From positions 385,144-449,143 of the forward strand of contig VWZF01007168.1 in the NCBI GenBank assembly GCA_013396755.1: DNA of 64,000 nucleotides, given 5' to 3'. The notes under the pieces were generated by a model, which was not told the origin of the DNA, ran no database searches, and saw only the letters and a program-made list of their open reading frames with translations. The DNA comes from Sclerurus mexicanus (taxonomy: Eukaryota; Chordata; Aves; Passeriformes; Furnariidae). This document shows, piece by piece, positions 26,129-36,218 of the stretch; position 1 is the first letter of the stretch, and the number at the start of each line of letters is the position of its first letter. Position numbers and translations under genes: made by a program.

Positions 26129-28979
26129 CCCTTCTGATTCTCTCCCCCATCCTGAGGTGAGAGGAGTGAATGAGAGACTGAGCTGCCATGACAAGAAGGT
26201 AGTTTGAACAGTACACAAGTAAAGTAAAGGTTACCCACTTTTATCTATCAATTAAAAGTATTTGAAGCTAGAAATTGTCTATTGTGGAGGAAGAATTAGA
26301 CTGCCAGTGATGGGTGCTAGTTTAAACCTGCAGCCACTTAAAGAGATACTGAGAAGTTTAAACACTTTCCTCCAGCTAACAAAGCGGGAGCAGTATCCAA
26401 GTATTGGTGCTTGGACATTCTGTAACTCTGGTAGGATAGGACAAAGCACATTGGATACTAAGCTACAAATCTTAGCTAGTGTTTCAATTCAGTATCATAT
26501 CAAGTGCAGAAAATTAATGTAAATTGCTATGTTGCAATGTGCCCCAAATTATGCAAAAAGACCACACCCCACCCAAACACAGCTTGTCAGTGCATCCAGT
26601 CCTGAGCCTTCAAAAGGCAGTGAGGCAAAACAGAGCAGATACTTCCAGTAAATCTGGTTCTTTTCATACTCTTTTGGAGATTTCATGTGGTCACAAGTAT
26701 ATATATAAGCCTATGCATCTCTGTTCTTAAATGAAAGGCACTTCAGCATTCTCTTCAGCCTGCTACAGGAGCCTCCTTCATACAGCACTTACAAAAGCGG
26801 TCCCCTATATCCCACAGGGAAAACACCCAAAGCTGATTCAGTCAAGCAGTGACTGATGAATCTGACCTTTACTACCTCATCTGCATGTATGGCAACCAGA
26901 CCTCTATGGATCACTTTTGATTTCTACATTTCCTCTTGTGCTAGCAGCTGCCTCGGGGGCAAGTTCTTCATTGACCGACTGTTTAGCAGACATGGGATGT
27001 ATTTCCTGGCTGTACCGTCCAATGTTCCCCCTCCCCTTCCTGACAGCTACAAAACTGAGAAGACATAAATATATCCCTGGAAAGCTATACCACCTATGGC
27101 AAAATGTTGGAAATGATGGATAGAAATAGCTTAAAGCATTTCATTCTGCATCTTTTTCAAAAACAGTGCTTACAATTCCAATAGCCTTCCAACAGTGTAT
27201 TACATACCACGTTACAAACAGCTACAGCCCCTCCTAATTTGCAATGAATGAGCTTTACTTTTTTCTTTGCTATCCACCAGAGGACAGAAATTGTGAGTTA
27301 CCACAGCAAAACTGATGAATGAAAAGTCACTATGTTGTCTCAGTCAGAGAAATATGAAGACCACCAAAAGTGGGATAAAATAAGAAGCTGGGCATGTTTA
27401 AGTCTTCATTAAAAGCCTTCTGGGATCTACATATACGCCATGTTTTGTTTTCTTTTCTTTTCTTTTCTCTTCAGAAAATGTTTTGAAGACCTCACTGAGG
27501 AAATCTCCACTTGATTCCATGACAGTTTTCCAAGAATCAGAATTTGAACAGGTCTCAATTAAAGAACCATGCTGTTACCTCTTAGCTCACATCTTTAAAA
27601 CAGGAAATGTGGTATTGTCTGTACTGTAAAGTCAGTCCAGAAGAAATATTTATCTAAAAGTAATTCCTGAGGGTACAAGGTGTGTTATTTTTTCTTCCAA
27701 TGAAAGAACTGGCATAATAGATGCTGCCTGTAGCTTATATTGGCATTATTGAGGCTCATGCCACACATTAGACATGGTCCATGAAACACTCAAACCTCAA
27801 GGCAAAGTAATTTTTAATATGAATTGCTCATGCAAAGGCATTTCAGAATTGTGAAAAATAAGCCCCTCCAACCTCAGTTTTCATCTTCACTTTGTCAAAA
27901 GCTATTAAAGATAGCATTAATATCATGCTTCAAAAACTATTGCTTACCAAAGAACATTTCCCTTCTCTGACACAATACCCTTATCTTTATTCTGTCTCCA
28001 AAAGGGAGAGTATAAAGTTATTATTTATCTAGTCAAGAAATTGTGCCTTTAAAAGTGCTGACCACCTAAAATGTAGGAAAATTTACCAGAATTTATTGGA
28101 AATAATATGGACAACTCAAACTTTATCTGCAAAATATCCATATGGATGTATCCTTGCTGATCACAATTTTAGTATATTAGTTGACCTATTTATAGCAAGT
28201 TATCAGAAGATACTTAGGACTTTCAGATAAAGACAGTTTGTAACAAACAGAGACCTAATCAAACAACATTCAAATGATGGGCACTGAAAAATTATTTTGG
28301 ATATAACCCTGTTCAGAAATACTTGGGGGTTTATTAGATTGGGCTTCTTGAAAAAACAGGCAGGGAAAATTTTACAAGTACCCTATATAACCTCAACTGT
28401 TCCTATTAATGTCAACAACAGCACCACATTCAGAATTTCTGAAAATTCCCCACATTAAAAGAGTTACCCATAATACAAGACTTTTTTATAAGTGAGGTGC
28501 TCTGTTCTGACTTGTTTATCAGTTTAGGAGTACACGCAGAATACAAAGGATACACAGGATTCAGAAGTATACACATTGGACAGATCAAGGTAATAAAAGA
28601 GATAAAACATCACCTTCTGGAAATTTTATCCTTTATCTGCCAAGAGTAGTGACACTGTTTAGAATAGGATATTTCTATCAAGACTTATACACATTGCATT
28701 GCACATTTACTGGATCTAATTATAGTTGCAATAGAAAATACAAGAAAATTACATTCCCAGTGTGAAAAAGACTTTATTTCTATTATTAATCTAATGAATA
28801 TGGGAAAATTGTAGGCACTAAAACCAGCTATCATGGAAGAGATCTTGTTTAGTGCAGTAAGGACTCTTAGTCTCTACAACATGACAGCTGGACACAAACT
28901 AATCCCTGGTTGTCAGGCTATATTTTTTCTTTAGGATTTCTTATTTACTAGCTAGATGGCTTCCCACACAAAATACTTC

Positions 28980-29490
28980 TGGGACTAGGACCTGGCAGAC
29001 AACAAGCTGAGCATGAGCCAATAATGTGCTTTTGCATCAAAGAGGGCCATAGATTTCTTGGACTGCGTTGTAAACAGGCCTAGGCACTGGTGAGAGCCCA
29101 CCACTGGTGAGGCTCCAGTTGCAGGCTCCCCAGTTAAAAAGATATATGGACATACTGGAGTGAGTCCTGTAAAGGGGATGAGGGAGCATCTGTCATACAA
29201 GAGGCTGAGGGACCTGGCACTCTTCAGGTTTGAAAGAAGAAGGCTCTGGCAGGATTTACAAAAATGTTTAAGTTCCTGAAGCCAGACTCCCTTTGGTGAA
29301 GCTCAGTGACAGGACAAAATTAAATGGGCACAAATTAAAGCACAAGATTTTGTTTAAACCTAATAAAAAGTTTTGTGGACTTTCCATCCTTGAAGATTTG
29401 GTCCTGGACAATCTGCTGTAGCTAGCTCTTGCCTGAGCAGGGGGAATGGACTAGACAATCTCCCAAAGTGATTTCATGAAAGCTACTATC
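28980..29490 (+). mobile_element. CR1 LINE 3' fragment, internally rearranged
   Basis: The left part reads TGGCAGACAACAAGCTGAGC then ATGAGCCAATAATGTGC, a typical CR1 ORF2 segment in sense orientation. GCTGAGGGACCTGGCACTCTTC near 29200-29225 is the CR1 block for LRELGLF. The right end, GGACTAGACAATCTCCCAAA, is the usual CR1 3' block that precedes the short terminal repeats. Parts between 29060 and 29180 do not follow the expected order, so deletions have occurred. No open frame remains. Confidence 0.75.
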
Positions 29491-29760
29491 AAGCAGTCTA
29501 GAAATATTTCTCCCTTCCCTTTATTTGTAATATTGAAATACAATTATAAATATGATAAAAATGCTGATCTGCTTGCAATGTCCTATTTAAAACTTACAAA
29601 TTTTATAATTATACAAATAGATTAAAAAACTTTGTCCAACTGTGAACTTTCTGCACTAATGTTTTAAATAACAATATAAAATTACCTGAGAAAAAGTGCT
29701 GCATTATTATCATTGCATTAAACTAGAAGTTGTGATGCTAGGAATGGAAGCACAAAACAA

Positions 29761-30380
29761 AATCATAGAAAGAATTAGGTTGGAAAAGACCTTTAAGATC
29801 ATTAAGTCCAATTGTGAACCCAGCACTGCAAGTCCACCACTAAACCATGTCCCTATGTGCCATATTTACACACCTTTTAAATGCTTCCTGGGATGCTGAC
29901 TCCACCAATTCCATTGTCAGCCTGCTCCAACGCTGCCTACCCTTTCAGTAAAGAAACTTTTACCTAATATCCAATCTAACCCCGCCCTGGCACAACTTGA
30001 GACCATTTCCTCTTGTCCTATTTCTTGCTACCTGGGAGAAGAGATCAACCCCCACATCACTACAACCTCTTTGTAGGTCTTCTCTGAGCCTCTTTTTCTT
30101 CAGTCTAAACAAACCCAGCTCCCTCCACTGTTTCTCATAAGACTTGTGCTCCAGACCCTTCATCACCTCCACTGCCCTTCTCTGGGCATGCTCCAGCACC
30201 TCAATGTCTTTCCTGTAGTCAGGGGTCCGAAACTGAACATGGGACTTGAGGTGCGGTCTCACCAGTGCTGAATACAGGGTGACAATCACTGCCATTGTCC
30301 TGTTGACTACACTATTACTGATACAAGCCAGGATGCCATTGGACTTCTTGGCGACCTGGGCACACTGCTGTTCTCTACAA
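29761..30380 (-). mobile_element. CR1 LINE 3' copy with partly open ORF2 end
   Basis: The plus strand begins AATCATAGAAAGAATTAGGT, the reverse complement of a CR1 3' end, and continues with GGAAAAGACCTTTAAGATCA. The minus strand is open from 30295 to 29960 (111 codons) and encodes the C-terminal part of the CR1 ORF2 protein, with LYSALVRPHLKSHVQF, DIEVLEHAQRRAVEVMKGLE and WRELGLFRLKKKRLREDL blocks. The 5' truncation near 30380 is typical of LINE insertion. It lies only about 500 bases from the MYO16 exon at 30898-31041, in the same orientation as the gene. Confidence 0.92.
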
Positions 30381-30897
30381 GGGCTGAATGCTGTATCTAT
30401 TACTATACTGGGTAAACTGAGCTTTCAAAAGTCAAAGTTGTTCAGATAAATATTAAATTTGCCTCATTTTGACCATGTCCACAAACACTTATTTGAGGAA
30501 TGATGAGTGTAATTGAATGAATACTTGCTTTTCAGAAGGAGGTTTTTATAAGCTTGTCTGAGAATTCAACCCTTAACAGAAAGTGACAAGGAGAAAAGAA
30601 AAGAAATTACTTGAATTCCCATTTGGGACTGAGTGCTTATCAGAGATATAAGCTCCTGACCACAGGGAAGAGATAGGAAATACTTGACATCGATGTTTAC
30701 AATTTATTCTCACTGGAGGCCTAAAAATGCCTTCTAAAAATCCTGAGCACCAAAAGAAAAATAAAACCAAGCACAATATATGCTTTCACTGATATGATTA
30801 GTAGTAATATGTTGCATTCATACAGCAGTTTCAGACCTTAGGGTGCTACATTCTGTCTCCTTTTCAAGCACACAATGCATTGGATTGCTTTACTTAC

Positions 30898-31041
30898 TAG
30901 TAACAGGAGCAGGACAATATCAGGATTATCACAGGCACAGGCTACATGCATTGATGTCCAAAAATCCTCATCTTGATGATTTACATTTACTCCTCTGTCA
31001 ATTAGAATTTCTGCAGCAAATGCATTATCATAGCGAGCACA
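30898..31041 (-). CDS. MYO16: MYO16 coding exon 3: ankyrin repeats, residues 100-147
   Basis: This 144-base exon (48 codons, phase 0 at both ends) follows the acceptor TTTTTTCTTCTAG and ends before GTAAGTA. It encodes CARYDNAFAAEILIDRGVNV, then NHQDEDFWTSMHVACACDNP, then DIVLLLLL. It covers the second helix and loop of ankyrin repeat 2 (DRGVNVNHQDED) and most of repeat 3 (TSMHVACACDNPDIVLLLL). It matches mammalian MYO16 closely. One oddity is TSMH where the ankyrin consensus and, as I recall, mammalian MYO16 have TPMH: serine 129 replaces the helix-starting proline. These repeats belong to the domain that binds protein phosphatase 1 catalytic subunits next to the RVRF motif encoded by exon 1. 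Confidence 0.96.
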
Positions 31042-32089
31042 CTAGAAGAAAAAAGAACAGATTAGGGATGGTGTTTTCTTCAGTGTACAACTGAATTTAT
31101 TACATAGTATTTAAATTTGGCAGATGCATTATAGTTGAACTGCTGTGTTTGTAGGGAACAACAGCTGAGGAATCTATAGAAATAATTGTGTGGACTACCA
31201 GTTTCATATGCATGATCCACAGAACCCTCTATTTCCTGTGAAAAAGCACTATACGAAATCTGCTGAATCTACAATAAAGGTAAGGGTTTTTTTCTGTTCA
31301 ATATTATCATTCCAAATCAGTACACAGGCATCAGTGCATGATGAGTTGTAGCATCTAAGTATATGTACACCTATATATACACATGCCCATGAACTTCTTC
31401 TGCCTTTTATGCAGTTCATACCAATAATACAATGTCTACATACCCACTTCTATTTCCAAGCTACTAACTACACTGATTCCTCTTCAAGTCTCTGTGATAG
31501 ATAAATATTCCGCACACTAAGAACGTGTTAAGAGAGACAGGAGGCATGCATGTATGTGTGTGTGATGATGATGACGAAGGTCACAGTCACTAATTTTGGC
31601 AGAGAAGAAACTGGCTTAGACATTGTTTTGACCTTACTCCTCTGTCACATCTGCAACTTTTGATGTATAAGATTATGGATAATACTTTAAAAGACAACCA
31701 GGGCACCTCAGTTAAGATCCTAACTCTGGCCTAACACACAATATTAGTAATTCTTTAGAGAAGGATCCTCTCTCTTTCCCCACAAAAGATAGGTTACGGG
31801 GAGACTTATTTTCTGCATTAGATACTTTGATGCTTTGAATACAATCCTTGATATCTATGCCTCTTCCAATATTGAAACATTTCCTGGTCTCAAAAAGCAC
31901 ACATATACATCGAGAGTACAAATATAGTGAAATCCACAGAATATTTGCAAGTGAGGGTTAAATAATTGTGTTATGTCTATCACATGTGAAACTGCATCCA
32001 GTTTGTTGATCTGCATTAGTATGGCATGGAAGACAGAATACTCAAGGAAATGGGGAAGAAGGAAAAGTATATAACTACATTTGACTGAT

Positions 32090-32405
32090 TATGACCCAGA
32101 GAGGCAGGGGTGCCCCTTCCACATACTTTTCTCTGACCTACCCTCTTACTATGCAGGCATTCATGACATTCATCTGCTACCACTGCCATCATTTTCGCTC
32201 TACCTTTCTGATCCCTATTCCTATATGCCATCCAGGATATGTCCAGTAGTTTACCCAGGTCTATACTCTCAGCTGTCTTTTGCAGCTTTATCCTTGTATC
32301 ATCTGTAAACTGGCCTATAAACAGAGAGATCATCTGTGACTTTCCTTTGCCTGATTCTGGGTCCAAAGTTGCATACTTGCATGCAGCCTCCTTTAACCTA
32401 CTCAA
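32090..32405 (-). pseudogene. Endogenous retrovirus gag fragment (capsid C-terminal part)
   Basis: A minus-strand open frame covers about 100 codons whose first 75 or so resemble the C-terminal domain of a gammaretrovirus-like capsid. There is a KEAACKYA helix, a DPES turn, an LFIGQFTDDTR block, a KLQK segment and a following basic/acidic stretch in the place of the helix before nucleocapsid. No zinc knuckle, protease or polymerase follows: downstream the frame runs into unrelated sequence and stops. The N-terminal matrix and capsid parts are absent as well. It is a short remnant with no coding role I can infer. Placement is by eye and the exact ERV class is uncertain. Confidence 0.6.
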
Positions 32406-32728
32406 AAATCCATCATGGACTCCTTTCTATCCTGCTTTACCTCATACAATTTTGACCAATTTATTTCTTTCAGAATTGCATTTCTTATTCCAAACATAAC
32501 CCACTTTTGATACTATTCCAACATTCTCCTTTGACATTCATGTCCCAGTGTGGGTCTAACAGGGGAAATATTGGTCAACCTCCCCTTGAAGGGTTGGGCC
32601 ACTATCTGTGCCTAGCAGTGTGTGTTCTAGCAGTCCTCCAAACCATGAGGGAGGAATTAAAATTTTTTATTTCCTCTGGGGAACATTCCATCTTTCTCTC
32701 CCAAATGCCTGTTACAGGTGACATGAGG

Positions 32729-32850
32729 TGTGGGGGTTGTCCTTGGCTGGACACCAGGTACCCACCAAGCTGCTCCACTGCTCAGCAGCATGGGGAGGGA
32801 GAAAATAAGATAGAAAAAACTGTGTGCATCACGATAAATGGAGTTTAATG
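32729..32850 (-). mobile_element. LTR 3' end, minus orientation
   Basis: The plus strand starts TGTGGGGGTTGTCCTTGGCT and continues with GGACACCAGGTACCCACCAA, the reverse complement of the terminal part of a common bird ERV LTR, followed by a degraded R/U5 region with ATTAAA read on the minus strand near 32847. It is in the same orientation as, and about 320 bases upstream of, the gag fragment at 32090-32405. The two may therefore be remains of one provirus. The upstream LTR part is missing or replaced by CR1 sequence. Confidence 0.6.
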
Positions 32851-32851
32851 T

Positions 32852-32960
32852 TGGAGAACATTTTCTGCAGGCTGAGCACCCCCTAGCTCCCTCAGAAATT
32901 CTCCTTGTGCTCCAGCCCCTCCCCCAGCTCCATTCTCTCCTCTGGACACTTGGCATTGAT
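32852..32960 (-). mobile_element. CR1 LINE scrap
   Basis: The minus strand reads GGGGCTGGAGCACAAGGAG, then TGAGGGAGCTAGGGGGTGCT and CAGCCTGCAGAAAA, the CR1 ORF2 block that ends in the LRELG-LFSLEK peptide. It is about 100 bases long, has no 3' end and abuts the LTR fragment. Confidence 0.6.
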
Positions 32961-35900
32961 GGTTAAAGGTGGCAAGGGAGGAACCCAAACCAGAGACATC
33001 CAATACCCATGCAAATATGGGGGCAACTGCCCCTTCAAAATGAGAAGCCAATAGCCATGTTACAACTACAACTAAGTAATTTTAAACTAAAGCAAGTGAC
33101 AAACCTTTTAACATTTCTCTTGGATGAGGGTGGTGGGAAGGGAAAAATGTAACTGAAAACTTAGAAATTCAAGTCCATAGCCACATTCTGTACACTCTAC
33201 ATGGCCTCCCCACAGAACAGGGAGATGCTATGACTGGCTGAGCTGCTGTTCCTGGCGGAGCTGCTGTTGAAACACTGGTTGGAGTAGAGGCAACAGAATT
33301 TGAAGAGAAATCTGCAGCTGGAGCAGTATAAACATCTGAGGAGGTTGAAACTGCTGCAGAGTTCACCAATACCTGGAAATATTCTGCTGAATGTAGAAGC
33401 TGCATGTACTACTGTGATCATAAATATCATAAATATTGGTAACTCAGAAGATGAAATTTAAACTACATCAGGATAAAAAGCAGTTCTGCCTTAAATGATT
33501 TCCAAACATACTGACCAGTAAATTATAGAACAGAAATTAAATTCTGATGTATTTCCTTTAGCTTGTAACTTATCTGGCCTCTCTAGCAACAGTTTTGAAC
33601 CATTATGATTATTGTATCAGTAACCTATATTGAGCTGTTCTATGTTCAGATTTTAACAAATCAGAGATAAGACATCTTATAAGAGATCAACATAATCAAC
33701 AAATAACATTTTCAAAGCATTGTTAAGTGGAAAAAAATAAATTTCTAGAGATGACAAATATCATTGAGCCATTTTGTGTATTTGTAATAGACATAGAGCC
33801 TTTTGGTGATTAGTCACCAGTTTGAAAACAGCTTAGATTTGTCGCTGCCTCTTGATTCTTGTTTAATGGATTTTGTGAAACAATTGGACCAGTTCAAAGT
33901 GCCATAAAAAAATTGGTATGCATATACTTTGTTATTAGGGAGGGGATGGGTGATTGCCTGTGTGAATTGGTATGATGCTATGCATTTCACACTGAATGGG
34001 CAGCTCAGGCAAGTTCTCTCTTTTTATACTTCTCTTCTCATGGAATCTAAAGAGAGTTCACTGAATACCTTTGAAGCTCCCACGGCTTCCCTGAGATTCA
34101 ACCATATCAGGATACAGACATGTTGACAGAATCTTTATGAAGCGTCACATTTGATATTTTTCAGAAATAAGTCACATTTCAGAAGTTAACAGAAATGGAA
34201 AGGGAATTATATCACGAATCGAATTTTAAGGAAAATGTAGAGATAAATATATTTTCCATTCATTCTGACATAAAAAATATTATAATAAATTGACATAATA
34301 AAAATATTTAGCCTACAACTGAAAAGAATAAACATGTTAAGCTACCCTTTGGACAAAGCAGCTTATATAGAATCATAGTGGTGTAACTAGTACTTAGAAT
34401 GGATATGAGTGGGCTTTAAGAATATAACACAGATGCATGCTAAATTACTATTTTCAATTCTTGCAGGAAAATTAACTTGGTTTATCTGTTTCCCTGCATC
34501 ATGACTCTCCTCTCCTGTATGTACTGCTCCCAAATCAGGGTCAAATTCAAATTTCACTGAGATTAGGTTTGCCTCTATCTCCAATAGGACTAGAATTTTC
34601 CTGTAGATGAATTACGAGTACTTACAAGCAACTCTGACTAAACTGAGGCAGCAGGTTACACAGAGCTCTTTATTGCAAATTTCTTACTGCAGAAAGCTTT
34701 CCTTCCTTCGGAAGCATATGTGTGCCTAAGAAGCAGCAGGCACCAGCTGAGAGATACTGATTGTGGCAGTGAATTGGGGCATGATGCAGATGAAGAAATC
34801 TAAAAAGCTACAGTTCAACTGCAGATTTTATCTGCAGTTAAAAAGTGTGCCTCAACTAAACTAGACAACACAATCTAAAATCCCTGAAGATGGATTTTTC
34901 TTTCTTCTGTTTTACATTGCCTGAGATTGATATCACATCATCCACACTGAAGATGAAGATTGCCTTTTAGATCTTCCAGCAGAGGATAAAATTTGGAAAC
35001 CCTTTGTTTTGGGAATCCCAAAGACAAAGACAACATCTTATATGAACTGCATTTTTAAAGAGTGATTTTCAAGAGTGACCTTTACATCAGCCAAATATTT
35101 GGAGGAGAGAAAAGAGAATTAAAATTTTCTCCATTCTAAACCAATACCAAACTCTCCCCTTACCTAGGCCTCTATTTCCTAAAGTCCTTGATAAATAGCA
35201 TGGCCATGGAAGATGGTAAACACAGATTAATTACATAAAGAAAATGCTACATCTTGCAAGAGCATGGTCACAGGTGTGTTGGAGTCTAATATTACAGGAG
35301 CTTTTTTTCATTAATAAATTACTTCATTTTATATACATATGATGAGAAACTAAACCCAACTGTTCTAAAATGAAACACTCTGCCAGCAGAATTTTCACTG
35401 GATCTGTTACACCCTCATATTTGCTAAATCACATTTATTTTAGCCACATTGTACAACAAAGTTGGATGTTTTAAAATAGTTTCACATTGACTAGACATGT
35501 CTGCAACTGAAGATCAAAGAAAAGGATCATAAGACTTAATAATAATGAGTTTTGCTATTTTCTTCAATAAAGTCAAAATTCAACTTCCACTGTATTTTCT
35601 TTTTGTCTGTCTGTCAGTCTTTCCTCCACACATCCTTACCTCTTCCTTTTCTTTTGGTCATTATATACAAATTATTTTGCTTTTGTCTTTCCATTACTTA
35701 ATCCAAATTGCTGTGCAAATAATGATGAACTAAATGCAGATAATGTGTTAAATATCCACATGTAGGAAACTGGTGCAAGAAAATATGCACAAAAACAAAA
35801 GGAAAAATGTTACGGATATGTTTTCATATAGGACCTGTAAATCTCAGAACCATATAATTCTGTATTTGGAATCAAGCAAAATTTCCTTTGTTATTTCTTA

Positions 35901-36147
35901 CTGAACAGATAATTTATAAATAAAATATTTCATTCTCCTTTGTTAAATACCACTTCTTTTGCAAGCAATTTGAAAACAACCATTTATTTGAAAAGCATAG
36001 CTGGATGCAATCATAACTACAGCAGAGGTCAGGGTAGATAAAAAAATACTGCTAAGCCTTTCTTTTTTGTTAATATGCCAAAACTGCTACTCAGCATCCC
36101 ACCACATTTATCCACAGTCACTAACACTAATCTTCAATCACTCTCAC

Positions 36148-36218
36148 CAGATGGAGCAAGGAGCCTCCTGAGGAAACAAGCATATGAGGGTCAGCACCAT
36201 CCTTCAATAGCCGTAGCA
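36148..36218 (-). CDS. MYO16: MYO16 coding exon 2: ankyrin repeat, residues 76-99
   Basis: This 71-base exon lies between the acceptor TTGATGTTTCAG and the donor GTGAGAG. It begins in phase 1 and ends in phase 0, which fits the exons on both sides exactly. With the last G of exon 1 it encodes VLRLLKDGADPHMLVSSGGS followed by LLHL. VLRLLKDGADPHMLVSSGG finishes ankyrin repeat 1 and SLLHL begins repeat 2. It agrees with mammalian MYO16 at nearly every position. It is too short to appear as an open frame with its own ATG and is recognised only from its sequence and splice phases. Confidence 0.95.

Larger units (their letters stand above)
25586..26193 (+). mobile_element. Full-length solo LTR of an avian ERV
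   Basis: About 608 bases resemble a common bird ERVL-type LTR from end to end. The order is a TG start, GGCTGGGATTGAGGTAATTC, TGCTGAAAACAGTGTTGATAA, a CCAAGGCCTTTTCTGC block, TATAAA at 25857-25862, the TGATGGCGTTTGTCTTCC block, CTGTCTTTATCTCAA, then TCTGATTCTCTCCCCCATCC, ending near a CA at 26192-26193. Flanks AAAAG and AGAAG agree at 4 of 5 bases, a plausible 5-base target duplication. No internal viral sequence adjoins it, so it is a product of recombination between two LTRs. It is antisense to MYO16 and brings its own promoter-like box into the intron. Confidence 0.8.
5229..30897 (-). other. MYO16: MYO16 intron 3 (about 25.7 kb)
   Basis: Intron between the exons at 30898-31041 (donor CTA then GTAAGTA) and 5120-5228; the junction is phase 0. 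It contains the mobile elements listed separately near 7.0, 15.8, 18.5-20.8, 25.6-26.2, 29.0 and 29.8-30.4 kb. I saw no further exon, RNA gene or recognisable host gene in the remaining stretches 5.2-6.9, 7.1-15.7, 15.9-18.5, 20.9-25.5 and 26.2-28.9 kb, which are AT-rich and hold only homopolymer and microsatellite tracts. Confidence 0.85.
31042..36147 (-). other. MYO16: MYO16 intron 2 (about 5.1 kb)
   Basis: Intron between exons 36148-36218 (donor GTGAGAG) and 30898-31041, phase 0. It holds the retroviral gag fragment, an LTR end and a CR1 scrap between 32.0 and 33.0 kb and a GC-richer unidentified patch at 33.17-33.42 kb. I see nothing else in 33.5-36.1 kb except AT-rich sequence. Confidence 0.9.

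Noticed and set aside
27442..27476. TTTTC-rich tract followed by CAG, resembling a splice acceptor
   Set aside because: No open, recognisable exon with a donor follows on the plus strand, and the host gene is on the minus strand.
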